A DNA stretch of 64,000 bases. It comes from Trebouxia sp. TZW2008 (lineage: Eukaryota; Chlorophyta; Trebouxiophyceae; Trebouxiales; Trebouxiaceae). A model generated the notes under the pieces. That model saw nothing but the letters and a program-made list of their open reading frames with translations, had not been told where the DNA came from and did no database searches. A program made the translations under genes and the position numbers. Position 1 is the first letter of the stretch, and each line of letters begins with the position of its first letter. Below, in pieces: positions 47,801-57,765 of the stretch. The DNA is taken from assembly GCA_002118135.1 (NCBI GenBank), contig BDIU01000374.1:167559-231558 (forward strand). The letters run 5' to 3'.

Positions 47801-50800
47801 GGTTCGTGTTGACAGTCATCTGGTGTGCATGGGTTGAACGCTGAGCAAGTATGTACAGCGCATGTTGCAACAGGATGGTGCTGCAGCCATGGGTGCTAAT
47901 CCGGCCAGAAGTCTGGTCTGCACACTGTGACTTGTCATGATGTAGGCAAAACTGCCTTGATGCAGTACATTGCTGCCATCAGGCCCTTTGCCAACTGTTT
48001 CAATTGCAAGGGATTGCACTGCTTGCTGACACAGCCTGTCTGTTTGCTATGACACTGGACTGACAGAGGTGCTGCTGGAGCGTGCAAGAGCACTCAGGCT
48101 CTGCACATGATAGCTGTACTAGAACGTGTAACATGTCATTATTCACGGCCTCACTGATGTTGTTGCCGCCAGCATTGTCAATGCGACAGAGATAGCTTAG
48201 AAGCTATTGAGAATTGTTGTTGATGACTTCTGTAGTTTCATTGTGGTTGTTGCGTCATACAAATGCAACTATGGTGGTGGTATGCAGGTGCTGGTGCGGT
48301 TCCAGTGGGTGCTGGAAGTGATGCGCGGGCAGAGCACCCACATGGAGGTCAGCCTGGAGGGCCTCGCCACCTCTGTCATGGGCGGCCTCCAGGATGAGCT
48401 TTTCAACCTCACCCTTGACAACCTCCAGGTCAGCAAAATGCCTCCAGCCCCTGCCTTTGTGCCCTTCTCACATTGCTGCTTCTTGTAACGAGAAGTGAAT
48501 TTGCGCACACCAAGCAAATTCTTGCTTGTGCTGTGCAGCATCTTGAGCATTATGCACTGCACAGTGCATTCTGGACTAAAGCAGTGCAGTCTCATACACA
48601 TCTGAGCTGCAGCTGCCAAAAAGGGGTGGTGACTGCCAAGTCTTCTGTCACAAATCAGTGCAGTCTCATACTCATTTGGGCTCAACTTATCAAGAGTTGC
48701 TGGTGCTCTGCAGGCAAGCGGGCACATCACCCGGCTGGAGGCAACACTGACAGGTAGCATCCGCCGCTTACAGCTAGACAACCAGCTTCTAGATGCCACC
48801 CAGCCTGTGGTGCTGGCCTCTGCATCAGTGGCACATGCCCGCTCAGATACTGCGCAATCCCTGGTGGGGGACACAGGTCCACTCATCAGCTTCGGTCTCA
48901 CCCGCAGCTTTGCCAACACCATTGTGGCCAGCGCAGAGTCCACGTCAGCTGTCTCCAACCCAGCGCCCAGCAACCGCAACTCGCTCACAGCAGGGGCAAA
49001 TGCACCCTCGACCTGGGGTGACGGCAACAGGATGGGTGACAACCCTGCCGCCATCTTGTCCTTCAAGGACATCCACTTGAGGGTGGGTGAGATGGACTTC
49101 CAGGCAGATGACGGCTTTTTGGAGGCCATATTGTCCTTTGTGGTGTCCATTCCCACAGCTGACATCTGGCAGGATGAGGCCTGGCGGGAGCAGCAGCGGC
49201 GGCTGCTGACTGCTCAATTTGGGCCTAAGGAGGTGGAGAGCCTGGCCACCAATGCGGTGCTGCCCGTCCAGGAGAGCATTATGGAAGCAGACGCTGACCC
49301 TCTGCAGTGGATCCAGGAGAAGGAGCTCAGGGAACTTGAGGTCAGGCATTGAAAAGTTCAGCTGTCATCAAGCTTGCAAGCTTTGCAGGCTGCATGTTTT
49401 CCCAAACAGTGAAACACAGAAGAAGTAGGACACCTCCAAGGCAGACATTCACCATGCTTGCTAGCTTGCAGTGCTGTTGCAGAGCAGCCATAACATTGTT
49501 GCAGCGGATTGCAAGCAGAAGCTGCAGGGCATTTTGCTGAGAATGCCTTCTGCCTGGAGGCTGAAAGTCACAGTGCATGCATTTTGAGCTTGAGCTTACC
49601 TGGAGCACAATATAGGTCTGCTTCTGCTCCAAATGCATGTCCTGTGACCAAGGGCAGCATGCAGAAGGTACAAAACCTCTCCTTGAGCAATCCTAGCATG
49701 TGTTTGAGATACAAGAGACTGGGTGCATGCAGGTTGGCAAGACGTGAGTCAAAAGCTCACTTATTTCCTGCCCATGCAGTTCATGCGCGGACACAGCAGC
49801 TACACCTCCTGGTATTTTGTGGAGCGGGCAGAGATAAGTGACATCAATGTCAATGTGACCATCTCCCTGTCAAGCTCCATTCTGAACACTCACGCTCCCG
49901 GGTCTGTCAGCCTGCCCGAAAACAGAGGTGGCCTTTTCAGCCGAGTCATCGGGGCTTCTGGCTTTCAGCTCATCAACGTCAACAACGTGCCTTTGGGCCT
50001 GAGTGGCTGGTCTACTGATACCAAGCTCATTGGCAGGCGGGCACTGCAGGGCTCCCTTACCCGCCATTACATTGGTCAGAGCATCAAAGAAGCCCACAAG
50101 GTGTGCCTGCATACACAAGTGGCTGCTTGGCCTTTGCTGTGTCCCCCTACGCAACCAACACAGCACCTTGGATTCATGTGATCACTTGTGAGCGCTCTGT
50201 CAGCATTTACCACTGTCATGACAAAAACAGCCCCATGACAACACATCAAATCACTCAACTATCAGATCCCTGCAACACGTGCCAAATGGAGTAGGCAAAG
50301 TTGTGGTAGCCTAGAGCGCGAGACAAGCTGAAGTGTCCTCCACACAGATAGACCGTTATAGAAAAATGTATTGACAGGCTACCCAAATCAACACGTCTTC
50401 ATCAACAGCAGAATGCTGCAGCACAACAGCAGGGTGCGCATCATAAGCATATGTTTGCATGTTTCAAACAAGCGTTGCAACAGTGCAGTGATGCCCACAG
50501 GTGCTTGGAGGAGCAGGTCCAGCCATTGCAGCAGTGCCTTTGACGGTGGTGTGGGCCGGCACCTCCGCCCTCAGCCTGCTCAACAATATCCGCACCCGCC
50601 AGGTCGGCCCCGTGGGAGCTGTCCAGAGGGTGGGCTTTGTCCTCTTCACCGGCATAGGCCAGATCATCAGCGCCTTCTCCCGCATGGGAGCCGCGACCAT
50701 GACGTACCTGCCGCCCAACCGCAGCGGCCACCTGACGGACCGCAGCCTGCTGACGAGGGCAGTGCAGAGACCTCCCAATGCCCCTGACGCCCTCAGAAGT

Positions 50801-52717
50801 GCCTTTGAGGAATTCTGTGCTGGCTGGCTGGCAGGCTTGGCTGGAACCTTGCTGGATCCTGTTCAGGTACTGTAACAGCTAACAGCCCTGCTGAGTTGCA
50901 TGTCATTGGCTGTGAGCTGTGCATGCAAAGGCGTTTGCAACTGTCCCACTGTCCTGCGAGCATTATGCGGCAAGCATCCGCTGTTGCTGCTGTGAGGGCT
51001 TTGCATACTGTCATCAATGTCATAGCACGAGAACACTTACATGCTAAACTATGGACTGGCACAGATGGCAGCAAAAGTCAGTGCATAGCCTGCTGCATGC
51101 CTCCAGCCAGGTAACAGCTGTCTGCTATAGACCTAGACCTAGACCTGTGACATTGTAGGGATACCACTCAGGCAGCTTCATTGTCGCGCTGCTGGGCATC
51201 TTCAAGGCAGTGGTGGGACTGCTGGTGCGGCCCCTGGTGGGCACACTGGAGCTGCTGGGCAAGTCAGCACATGGTGTTGGCCTGCTGTTCCTGGGCAGGG
51301 AAGGTATCTCTGGCACCATACAGAAGCGTGCTCGGGCTCCTGGTACTCTCACTGATGATAGCGATGAGGTATGTATTAACTTCATGCAATTGTCGCAATG
51401 GTGCTGCTGAAAGCCGACAGTCCATTTGTCAAGTGGCATCATCATGCACAACTTGTGTATCGAGTTGATTCCAATTTACATCATTGCAAACGACTTTGAA
51501 GCAAAGCTTCTGCTGTGCTTCTTTGAGCAAGCAGCATGTAGCGCGAACGCTTTCCACCTGCCTGCTTGTACTGACTATTCTGACAGAGCTTTTGACACTG
51601 CACATGTTTGAAGTAGAAGCTATGCTGCAGCTGATAGAGGAGGTGACACGCAACAGGCAGCTGCAGCGATGGAAGGCTGTCATGGCAGCTTGGCAGAGAG
51701 TACTGCCAGAGCTGTTCCCAGGCATGAAGGTGCGCCCCTGCACTGTTTCTAGCTTGTGCACACTTGTAGTTCATAACAGCTGCTGCCTTCACACCATAAG
51801 CTCAGCTGCTGCATATAATGCTCCCCCACATCAAAGGAGCCTGTGCCTTTGTTTCAGCAGCTAATGTGTCCTAGCATGCCAAAACTGTGCCCTACTCTGC
51901 AGGCATGCATTCGTGCTTAAGGCATCACTTTGCGCTACTGCAGACATGTCTCGCTGAGTGAATCAACTCTACCCACCTTGACAGTCTTGTCAGTCTTTGT
52001 TTCAGCATCTTGCCATCAGTCATCAATGAAGAGACAGGACAAGAAGCTGCGATGCACTGACAGCTGAGGTGCTGTGTATGCAGGATGACCGGGTGATTGA
52101 GGTGCTGCGGTGCCACTCAGACAGGGTTGTGCTGCTGACCAGTGGCCATGTCGCTCTGTTAGCATGCACCTCCAAGCCACAGGACAAGATAGTCACCTAC
52201 AAGAGCAAATGGACCCTGATGCTACATGATGTGCAAAACATCAGAGGTACTCATATCATCTTGCATCCTAGCATTGGCTGTGAGATGCTTTGACCTTGCA
52301 ACAGAAATGCGGCAAGCAGCCAGTGTCTAATTTTATTGAAAAAGACTGTGTCAGCATCATCAGTCATGAGGCATGCCACCTGCAAGGCACCATGCACTGT
52401 CACAACCAAGTGCTTTCTCCCTGGCAGTGTGTGATCTTTGTGAAAACGGCGCTGCAGGCAATGAGGACAAGATGCAAGTCACAGTACAGTATGTTCACAA
52501 GTACAGCATTCCTCTCCTCGGCGTGTACAATGTCCCTCTGCACAAGTACATCAAGTGTGGGTCCTTTGAGCTGTTCAACACAGTCATTACTCGTCTGAAC
52601 CGCCATTTGCACGAAATGGCTCAGAGGACACAGAGCATGACCAAGAACTTTGATTTTGATCTACCAAGCTTTGCTCATCTGACCATCATGGATGCTGCCC
52701 ATGACAGCACTACCTGA
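10351..52717 (+). CDS. VPS13-like: Giant VPS13-family bridge-like lipid-transfer protein
   Basis: VPS13 proteins form a long hydrophobic groove that moves bulk phospholipid between membranes at contact sites. I joined about 77 exons (coordinates in the block entries below), nearly all with closing phases, giving roughly 17.1 kb of coding sequence and about 5,700 residues, long for the family. Order: hydrophobic N-terminus, chorein-like segment, groove (RBG) repeats, Pro/Gln/Ser linkers, an IQ motif, the VAB/SHR-binding beta modules, two C2 domains, the conserved C-terminal VPS13 blocks, an ATG2-C-like helical segment and a PH-like end. Family hallmarks: EVWWKHAG, TFGAPDVLQ, LTLFAPYWVDNRSG, AIHWDD with WHWSGGF, PPYRIENMS, IRRLQLDNQ. 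Uncertain points: the acceptor of the exon near 24.5 kb, the exon pair at 38.06-38.54 kb, and the true start. I treat it as one gene because phases carry through and no stop or promoter gap interrupts it. Confidence 0.85.
11703..12584 (+). other. VPS13 block 2: long exon with Pro/Gln repeat linker
   Basis: Single 882-nt exon. The first 60 codons (SVWWRAVCIPGWMWRKIAV, then SLQIAGVNVLLKDYG) are folded groove sequence. The rest is low-complexity, including a run of short degenerate repeats of the form FVPQQPG / LLPQQTG / FAPQQ at about 12030-12110 and Ser-rich stretches. Probably a flexible surface loop of the bridge. Confidence 0.75.
12812..14341 (+). other. VPS13 block 3: conserved WWK region
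   Basis: Exons 12812-13095, 13356-13442, 13746-13849 (GC donor) and 14145-14341, phases closing. ELHVQLRSLVLSICTDSVCV is a groove strand pair. SEVWWKHAGSNVQRE followed by IEQRRKARLEYNKLYTK matches the conserved VPS13 'WWKYA ... RR.Y..LY' helical region, and LEDNLTMEEIAHFRAFVA matches the L-E-x-x-L-x-x-E-x-I-x-x-F-R segment after it. This is the strongest N-terminal evidence for VPS13 rather than another bridge-like family. Confidence 0.85.
13569..13706 (+). repeat. Degenerate 12-nt motif repeated in an intron
   Basis: Four spaced variants of TCA(G/A)GC(G/A)TCACA at about 13568, 13602, 13657 and 13693 inside the intron 13443-13745. Spacing is irregular (about 35-55 nt). Confidence 0.55.
14762..18510 (+). 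other. VPS13 block 4: groove repeats
   Basis: Exons 14762-14977, 15582-15928, 16349-16589, 17265-17502, 17789-17966 and 18247-18510. Beta-rich groove sequence with acidic and Ser-rich inserts, for example MMASENDDAAQ and RRSSHGGSDFSVDDDH. LYSSDIVGAALGFVHELQ and VRGILFGEDFHQFL are typical paired strands. The intron before 16349 holds a decayed copy of the exon that follows. A possible small exon at 18066-18155 was rejected because its phase does not fit. Confidence 0.75.
16200..16307 (+). pseudogene. Decayed duplicate of exon 16349-16589 (5' part)
   Basis: About 108 nt that align base for base to the start of the next exon, offset 149 nt. Its translation (LSVAAMRLLYSS, then VAALGFVRELQHRRN) mirrors LRVAGVHLLYSS and GAALGFVHELQHHKS of the real exon and has no stop codon. 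The acceptor corresponding to ATGCAG is TTGCGG here, so it lacks the AG and should not be spliced in. The preceding intron end is also duplicated. Confidence 0.8.
19692..19744 (+). repeat. Echo of the acceptor region of exon 19810-20007
   Basis: CCCTAGATCATTTAAATTGT at 19695 recurs as CCCTAGATGAGTCAAATTGT about 82 nt downstream, and both are followed by an acceptor (GGCAG, TTCAG) and GTGTC. The upstream copy diverges after eight exon bases. Confidence 0.7.
20341..20377 (+). repeat. Echo of the head of exon 20429-20619
   Basis: GGGGTCGCAAAGCTGAAAGC at about 20345 matches GGGGAAGCAAAGCTGGGAGC of the exon start, offset about 90 nt, and continues into CAAGAT. It lies at the end of the preceding intron. 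Confidence 0.65.
20738..20796 (+). repeat. Echo of the tail of exon 20429-20619
   Basis: AAGCTGTTCAGGTACAGGCT and the following 35 nt copy the last 55 nt of the exon (AACCTGTTCAGGCGCAGGCT), offset 174 nt downstream, in the next intron. The donor AG|GT is altered to AGGCC. A shared TCTTGCAAT follows both copies, so intron sequence was duplicated as well. Confidence 0.8.
23836..23868 (+). repeat. TGC trinucleotide microsatellite
   Basis: About 11 units of TGC with one TGT interruption, inside the intron 23804-24185. Not translated in the rebuilt protein. Confidence 0.85.
25546..25612 (+). repeat. Echo of the donor end of exon 25308-25470
   Basis: CCAAATGGCATCTGGCTGAC copies CCAAATGGCATCTAGCCGAC of the exon end, offset 98 nt downstream. 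In the copy the donor ACAA|GTAAGT has become ACAACTGAGT, which removes the GT. Similarity continues into the intron. Confidence 0.8.
25831..31022 (+). other. VPS13 block 6: groove end, triplicated exon and IQ motif
   Basis: Exons 25831-26149, 26529-27062, 27345-27593, 28144-28428 (optionally from 27988), 28777-28894, 29178-29368, 29725-29843, 30177-30363, 30500-30697 and 30804-31022. TLFEADSKLWQTG, MDLVQLADSGNTHMIISAD and VKHAVEHYFGG-like segments belong to the groove. The 29725 exon contains AAIVIQRWWRHVMWRK, a recognisable IQ calmodulin-binding motif followed by a basic stretch. The exon at 28144 is preceded by two tandem copies of its first 156 nt. Confidence 0.75.
27832..28299 (+). repeat. 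Tandem triplication of a 156-nt exon segment
   Basis: Three copies with an exact 156-nt period: 27832-27987, 27988-28143, and the start of the genuine exon at 28144. Each begins after an acceptor (TGCAG, TGTAG, TGCAG). Copy 3 reads VQLSVIDDGTLAIEATVHQL, then LAQWPYLSDLSLIWAT. Copy 2 is open and in frame with copy 3 (VQLFVIGDETSADEAT). Copy 1 has a one-base insertion and a later one-base loss, creating a TGA after NLAH. Because 156 is a multiple of three, copy 2 could be spliced in as an extra 52-residue repeat or skipped. Confidence 0.9.
35042..35230 (+). repeat. Three tandem copies of an intron-end element
   Basis: GTTGCTGCC(T/A)GAACAG recurs at about 35042, 35107 and 35171 with a period of about 64 nt, each unit ending in a TGCTGCA- or CTGCA-type stretch. 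The third ends in the true acceptor TCTGCAG before exon 35226-35372. The first two have CTGCAA instead of CTGCAG. Confidence 0.8.
35409..35462 (+). repeat. Echo of the tail of exon 35226-35372
   Basis: CGCAAGCCCGGGGCATCTGA repeats CTCAAGCCTGGGGCCTCTCA of the exon end, offset 57 nt, followed by a shared CTTGCTTT(G/C)ACTGCTA. The donor CAG|GTG is replaced by GATCG in the copy. Confidence 0.7.
36136..36534 (+). repeat. Four-copy tandem array of acceptor plus exon head
   Basis: The start of exon 36435-37045 (AG|GCTGAGCAATCAGATCACCT) is repeated upstream at 36335, 36230 and, more diverged, 36136; spacings are 100, 105 and 94 nt. Every copy keeps an AG just before it (GGAG, GTAG, TTAG, GCAG). Copies 2 and 3 encode LSNQITLTYP and LSSQITLTYP, almost the same as the real exon. 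The first copy keeps SLSKLNRKNSI, an echo of SLSKLNPKESI further inside the exon. Confidence 0.88.
43663..47763 (+). other. VPS13 block 8: two C2 domains
   Basis: Exons 43663-43768, 44041-44208, 44734-44901, 45175-45305, 45732-45904, 46348-46589, 47072-47192, 47402-47763 (GC donor). First C2: GDLIVTVCQAEGLNG, TSPVWEEALSF, ELMVEVWDLGG and FLGRAEIPL span 44.88-46.44 kb. Second C2: SLSITIMEARGLRPR, then NPLVEVSAPN, TLNPKFPAVE, TVVTFRLYDNKG and LGINSVN span 47.13-47.70 kb. C2 domains bind phospholipids, sometimes with calcium. The acidic calcium loops are incomplete in both (loop 1 lacks the usual Asp pair), so calcium-independent membrane or protein binding is more likely. Confidence 0.75.
46199..46316 (+). 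repeat. 118-nt duplicate of intron end plus head of exon 46348-46589
   Basis: CTTGCTGACAT at about 46200 and 46318 starts both copies. Each has an acceptor TTCAG|GCA(G/A)CAA followed by CTGATGCGGC and AAGGACTCAGTGTGT. The upstream copy drifts out of frame after about 60 nt, so the downstream copy is the exon. Confidence 0.82.
48288..52717 (+). other. VPS13 block 9: C-terminal conserved blocks, ATG2-C-like segment, PH-like end
   Basis: Exons 48288-48428, 48714-49340, 49780-50100, 50501-50866, 51159-51368, 51631-51729, 52084-52246 and 52428-52717 (TGA). SIRRLQLDNQLLDATQPVVL is the VPS13 'V-x-x-I-Q-x-D-N-Q ... F-P-V' signature. YFVERAEISDINVNVTISLS and LTRHYIGQSIKEAHK match the block before the C-terminal helices. 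CAGWLAGLAGTLLDPVQGYHSG and VGLLVRPLVGTLELLGKSAHG are the amphipathic ATG2-C-like helices that contact membranes or lipid droplets. The last two exons (VLRCHSDRVVLLTSGHVALL, KWTLMLHDVQNI) form a PH-like fold. Confidence 0.88.
48583..48690 (+). repeat. Duplicated intron segment
   Basis: GCAGTGCAGTCTCATACACAT at about 48583 recurs as TCAGTGCAGTCTCATACTCAT at about 48655, roughly 73 nt later, in the intron 48429-48713. Confidence 0.65.
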
Positions 52718-53334
52718 GGCTAATGCACTGTCAGCCCAACGAGATGGCACAGCTTCAGATCCTGTGCACAGCAACATTGCCAATCAGCAGGAGAGGCCTT
52801 TGTGCAGCTGACAACGTATGCATACAACTTTAATATTTCATGGTATTCCCTAGGATATGCTTTGTGGAGTGGCTTTGTTTGGGCAAAGAGTTGTTTGTTC
52901 TGTTTTGGTTGCACTGGTGTTTGTTAGAACATTTTTCCCGTTTCTGTACAGATTTGTTCTTGAGGTTGCAGCTTGTACAATCACCAAGTAGGCGTATGTG
53001 AGTGTGTTTGAGTGACGTCACTGATTGGCTTTGAGTGCAACAGCTGTATCGCAGCTGAAGAGGAACAGGCATCACTTGCATATCGACTATATCACCATTT
53101 ACAATAGACATCATAATAAGCAAGTGTGTGACTAGGCGATGACAGTATCACAGCTGACGTCATCAGCAAAAGCCGTCACATTGACGCTCTGGTGGTGCAA
53201 GCTTAAGCCAATTCCTGATGCACACCTGTCTTAACAGGACAAGACAAGATTTAATTTATGACCGCAAAGCGTGTCTGGCCCTGGGTTTGATTGTATCTCA
53301 GCTACTCAAGTGCACCAGATAGGATCCTTCAGGC
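52718..53334. other. Intergenic region, convergent VPS13 and FAAH 3' ends
   Basis: About 620 bases between the VPS13 TGA and the amide hydrolase stop on the other strand. A+T-rich, with no exon that fits either gene. Presumed 3' untranslated sequence. Confidence 0.5.
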
Positions 53335-56300
53335 CTAATCGGAAGCTCCAATGTCACAATGCACTGCGGGTACTGGTATGGCTTGCCGAGAGTGCTCCAG
53401 TACACTACCAACGCTTAGCAAGTCTGCCTCTGCCCAGGCTCTGCCAATGACTTGCATACCGACCGGCATGCCTGCATGGACAATAGCATTTATACCAACT
53501 GCAGGATTGTGCGACACAGCACGTCGCGATGCCCGGTTCACTGATCTTCCAAAGTTTACACAGCGTTTGAAAACTGGCAACTGCAAGACGCAAGAGCAGA
53601 TTGCTGTCTGACATGTAGAGACATGCGCCATCAGTCTGCAAGGCAATGATTTATATACTGCGTAGAATGTAAGGATCAAGGCAATGCATGCAATAGATTC
53701 TTGTTTCTGCTTACCCTCACTGTTTTGACCGACAGGCACTGAAATTGCTGGTAGACCAGTGAAGTTGCTCAAGAATACAAATCGCAGTAAGTGACCCACT
53801 GTTGTGAGATCGCTCTCGCCGGCTGATAGGATGTCAGGCCTGCATATGGCCAGTTGTGGCGTGAGCCTCATGCTTGCAACTTGCGGACTGCACATCATAT
53901 GCCAATAGCAGCAAGACTGAGCTAGATTGGCCTGTAGAGGCAGCTTCGTACTGTGTTTACAGCTGAACAAGACGTGAAGACCCTGACTTGGCACACAGAG
54001 TGCATTGGACGTTCTGTCACATACAACGCTTTGACTGCAAAGTATTCTGCATTTGAAGGACTGTGCGCAGTTCGCATCGAATTGCAAGTCAAGCTGATTG
54101 GTCTGTTAGTACAGAGGTGAAGCTTACCTGATCTTAGGAGCAACATGAGGAATAGTAGGGGTGACAACAAAGTCTACAGCATCAAAGACCTTCTCCATGT
54201 ATATCACCATGCGTCTGCGCATTCTTTGAGCTTGAATGAACTGCTGAGATTTGAAGGTTTTGGCAATGCCCAATGTGATCCTGACATCAGCTGCCATTTG
54301 ACGCCGCAGGCTGTAGTCTTGCAGCTCATGCATGTGACTTGAGGCTGCTTCACTGCCAAATGTGTAATTGTGAGAGATGCGAGCAGCATCCATGTCAGGA
54401 ATGCTGATAGGTACAATCTGCAGTACACATGCATTGACTCTTGCATTCACTGTGGAAAAGCAACACAGGGTGCCAGCAGGTTTGTTGTGGATCGGCACGC
54501 TCCAAGACAGGAACAGGAAGATACACAGCTACCTGGGTTCTCAGGAAATTTGCTTCCCAACAGGCATTCTGCAGGTTGAGCAAAAATTGCAGCAGCAGTG
54601 TTTGCATCAACATATGAGCCAGCACACTGAGTCCACAAAATTATCACAAGCAGCATGTCACGGCAACGCTGCCAACGCAGCCACGTGTGGACAGTTGCAG
54701 TGGGCACATGCAGTGAGTGTACCTCAGCTCCCTTGGCACACAAGGCACTCACTCCTCCCTTGCAGATGTCCACCACTTCTGGGTCAGCATCATTGAACCA
54801 GTCCCAAAATATGCCAAGCCTTTTACCATGTAGTATCTCCCGTTGACCACTGCCAGGTAAGCTCTTAGGTATGCTGACTGGATGCGTTAGGCCTTGCTGC
54901 TGGTCACCTGCATGTTTGCATTCAATGCTCAGTTGCTGCAGCAAATGAGCAGACCTGAGATAGATGTCTCAACAACGCTGCATGAACAGCAATACATCCT
55001 GCTGCCATGTGCCAAAAGCTTTCTGCTGTGTTTCTGGAATGAGTCAGCTGTTGTTATAGCTGTTATACTATTGCCAGTTGAGAAGATGACAGTAGAGATG
55101 ACAGGACTGCCTTCGAAGCTATGCATTGCATACAGCACTACCTTGATGCAAAGACAGCTACTGCTCCCCAAGGGAATCTGTGTACGTCAGTTTGAGTGTG
55201 CTCAGAAGTATCACTGCACTCACAGTGTTGGGTTCACAGTTGCATTGCTCTTGCAACGAGGATCCTTGATGTAGTTATCCTCAAATCAAAAGATTCTATA
55301 CATATGCGTACCTGCATTGCATATGACGGCATACATGAGAAGAGCATCAGCCACGCTGCCAGCAATTGGCCCTGTACATGTCAAGCTGGTGACTCCTTTG
55401 GGGCCGCCACCCACGTAGTCACGGCCCCAGGTAGGCTTCAGACCCACCACGCCACAGCATGCAGCCGGCACCCTGATGCTGCCACCACCGTCATTACCTT
55501 CACGCAATTGCATCATGGTGTTGTACGCAGTATCAGCACACACTGGATGCGTGAAAGTCCTGCTACAGCACAGTAAGTGAGTTTGCTGCTGGTTGACAAG
55601 TTTAGCTTAAATGTGACATACTTCTGTTGATACCAATGTAGTTTGCACCAAACGGCTACATAAGCTTTGCAATTCTGGCTGCTGCACAGAGTGCGACTCA
55701 TAGATAGGTTGCTACCAATGGCAAATGGGCACAAGCCAGCAGCTACCACAGCAGCGCTTCCAGACGAGGATCCTCCAGCAAAGCGAGTGGGGTCGTGAGG
55801 ATTTCTTGCGATGCCATAGTGCATGTTCACCCCAAGAGGGGACACCCCCAGCTCATGTAAATTTGTCTTGCCCAAGAGAACAGCTCCAGAAGCCCGCATT
55901 GCTGCAACCATTGGGTGGTCTTGCTCAGCCCTATGCCTGCCATATGGTTATGAGATTAGGCCAGCCAGCAAACACCAGGTACAAACAAGCTGCTGATGAC
56001 TGCACAGTGCGCTCAGGATAACAAAAGTCTCAGCATCTGACATGCAAGCAGCACATTGTGACGGCATATGTCACCGAAGTTTGTCAAAATGGCATCTGGC
56101 AGTCATATCAGGGTGTTAAAAATTCAAAACTCATTTAAGCTATTTCACAGCACACTCAATCATACTCACAATGTGGTCATGTAGGTAGTTCCACATGTTG
56201 TCTGGTATGGCATGGCATCGATCATGTCTTTGACAGCGTATGGGACTCCGTCAAGCGCAGAGAGAGGTTTGCCCTCTCTATACCTGCATTGCTCTCAGGT

Positions 56301-57122
56301 TTCAGTATGAGCTGTGCACTCAATAATCAGACGCTAGTGTCAGCACGTGTGATGCAGGTCAAAGTTTGCATTTGTTTACAATCTGGCTGTCTTGGCTGGT
56401 ACAATGTGCGCATATCACTGTACCTGATAGTGGATTGCTCAGCCTGCTGCAACACATCATAAGTGTTACAAGCAGTGAAGTAGCTCATTGTAAAGCGGTC
56501 GTCTTGAGATTCAGCTATGTGCTTCAGAGCATTCTGAGCCACTTTGGTAGGTGTGAGATGCCCTGAGGTGTACGCAACCCTGAGTCGTGTGGCACTCCAG
56601 ACAGGATGTCCCTTTGCCTTCTCAGCACCACCTGTTGGCAAGTGTACAGAATGGTCAGCGGCGTATGCTGATGCCTCCGAGCTGCATTTGTGCTGAGCTG
56701 AAACAAAATTTGATCAGCACATAGGCCAACCTGCAACAGCACTGGCTTGATTTGCTTTGCTGACAGCATCAGCTGCATCGAGCTGCTCCTTTGGAAAGGA
56801 TGACACATGATGGCGCGGATGCACAGGTGTGAACATAGGTTGCTCATCGACCTCAGTCTCATGAAGTGTCTGAGGGATCTTGTTGCTGCGCTCTAGTAAA
56901 GCTCGAATAGGTGGAAAGAACCACGACTCTACCAGCTGAACAAAGCATTGCAGCAGCCATCCAACTAAACGAGGCGCTCTGCAGTTGAAACTTGCGGTCA
57001 AGCAAGTGATTGTCTTACAACTGCAGCTAGCTTTGCAGCTCATACTTGAGAGACTCGAGGTCGTAGACTTCGGCATCCGACATCAACACCGAAAATGCGC
57101 TTGCTGGCTGCAGCTTTTTCAT
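53335..57122 (-). CDS. FAAH-like: Fatty acid amide hydrolase, plant type (amidase signature family)
   Basis: Hydrolyses N-acylethanolamines and related fatty amides to free fatty acid and amine at intracellular membranes. Exons on the minus strand: 57122-57046, 56978-56731, 56631-56424, 56283-56170, 55936-55716, 55497-55312, 54907-54723, 54417-54128, 53839-53715, 53471-53335; all phases close and give 596 residues, matching plant FAAH length. Catalytic triad of the amidase family: Lys in VPYAVKDMID, cis-Ser in GGSSSGSAAVVAAG, nucleophile Ser in NDGGGSIRVPAACCG. Plant-specific N-terminal segments APRLVGWLLQ and DEQPMFTPVHP, and the C-terminal FTGLPAISVPVG and VGMQVIGRAWAEAD, are present. The acceptor before 55497 reads GTGAAG rather than CAG. 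Convergent with VPS13, divergent from the epimerase. Confidence 0.92.
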
Positions 57123-57765
57123 GCTAAATATGGAAGATAGTATATTCAGTGGCGACAGACGGTCTGCTACACGCGACTGTACAAGCAAGCTGCCGACGTG
57201 CAGTGCCAGAGCGCTTGCTGAACACAATGCCATGAAGGGCGCGCTCCGAATCCACGATGACCATCAGATGGCTTCTGTTGGAGGTTTCTCTGCATTTCTC
57301 GGCAACAGCTCCTGAGGCTTTCGCGTTAGGACAGCAGCAACTTAGCAGACACAATTGCAATGCTGCTGCTTGCAGCGCGCAATGCCACAAAGAAAGTCAA
57401 TGCTTCCAGATGCTGATTTGAGCTGACTTCACATTTTCAGGCTGAGTTGGAATACCAGCTGCAATGAGCATGAAGCACACAAACGTCTAGGCCTGGGCCC
57501 ATATATGCATGAGTGAGCTGTCAAAAATTGCTGACCGCTGCAACGCCAGCGACAACGCAGACGTCTCGGTACAAATTTAATCTTATCTGCTGGCGTCTGA
57601 CAAATTATATACTAATCGATGACAAATCTTACTGCAAGAAAATCGAGAAAGGTATCAGCTTAGCTGCGCCGCTCGTCGCTGCAAACAGGACAGTGTTTGC
57701 AGATCTGGTCACTGCATATTATTGCTGGACATCCCTTTCTGCGGCGTTGCGGTCGCGCATCCGAA
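57123..57765. promoter_or_regulatory. Divergent promoter region, FAAH / aldose epimerase
   Basis: About 640 bases between two divergent start codons. An upstream in-frame Met for the amide hydrolase at 57233 is possible. No defensible promoter element. Confidence 0.4.

Noticed and set aside
48269..49165. A 298-codon open frame on the minus strand
   Set aside because: It is antisense to VPS13 exons with diagnostic motifs; long antisense frames are expected opposite G+C-rich coding exons.
10351..52717. Two or more separate genes instead of one
   Set aside because: Exon phases carry through nearly the whole span, domains follow VPS13 order, and no internal start with promoter-like spacing or terminal stop was found. 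The unresolved joins at about 24.5 and 38.1-38.4 kb are the only places where a split would be possible.
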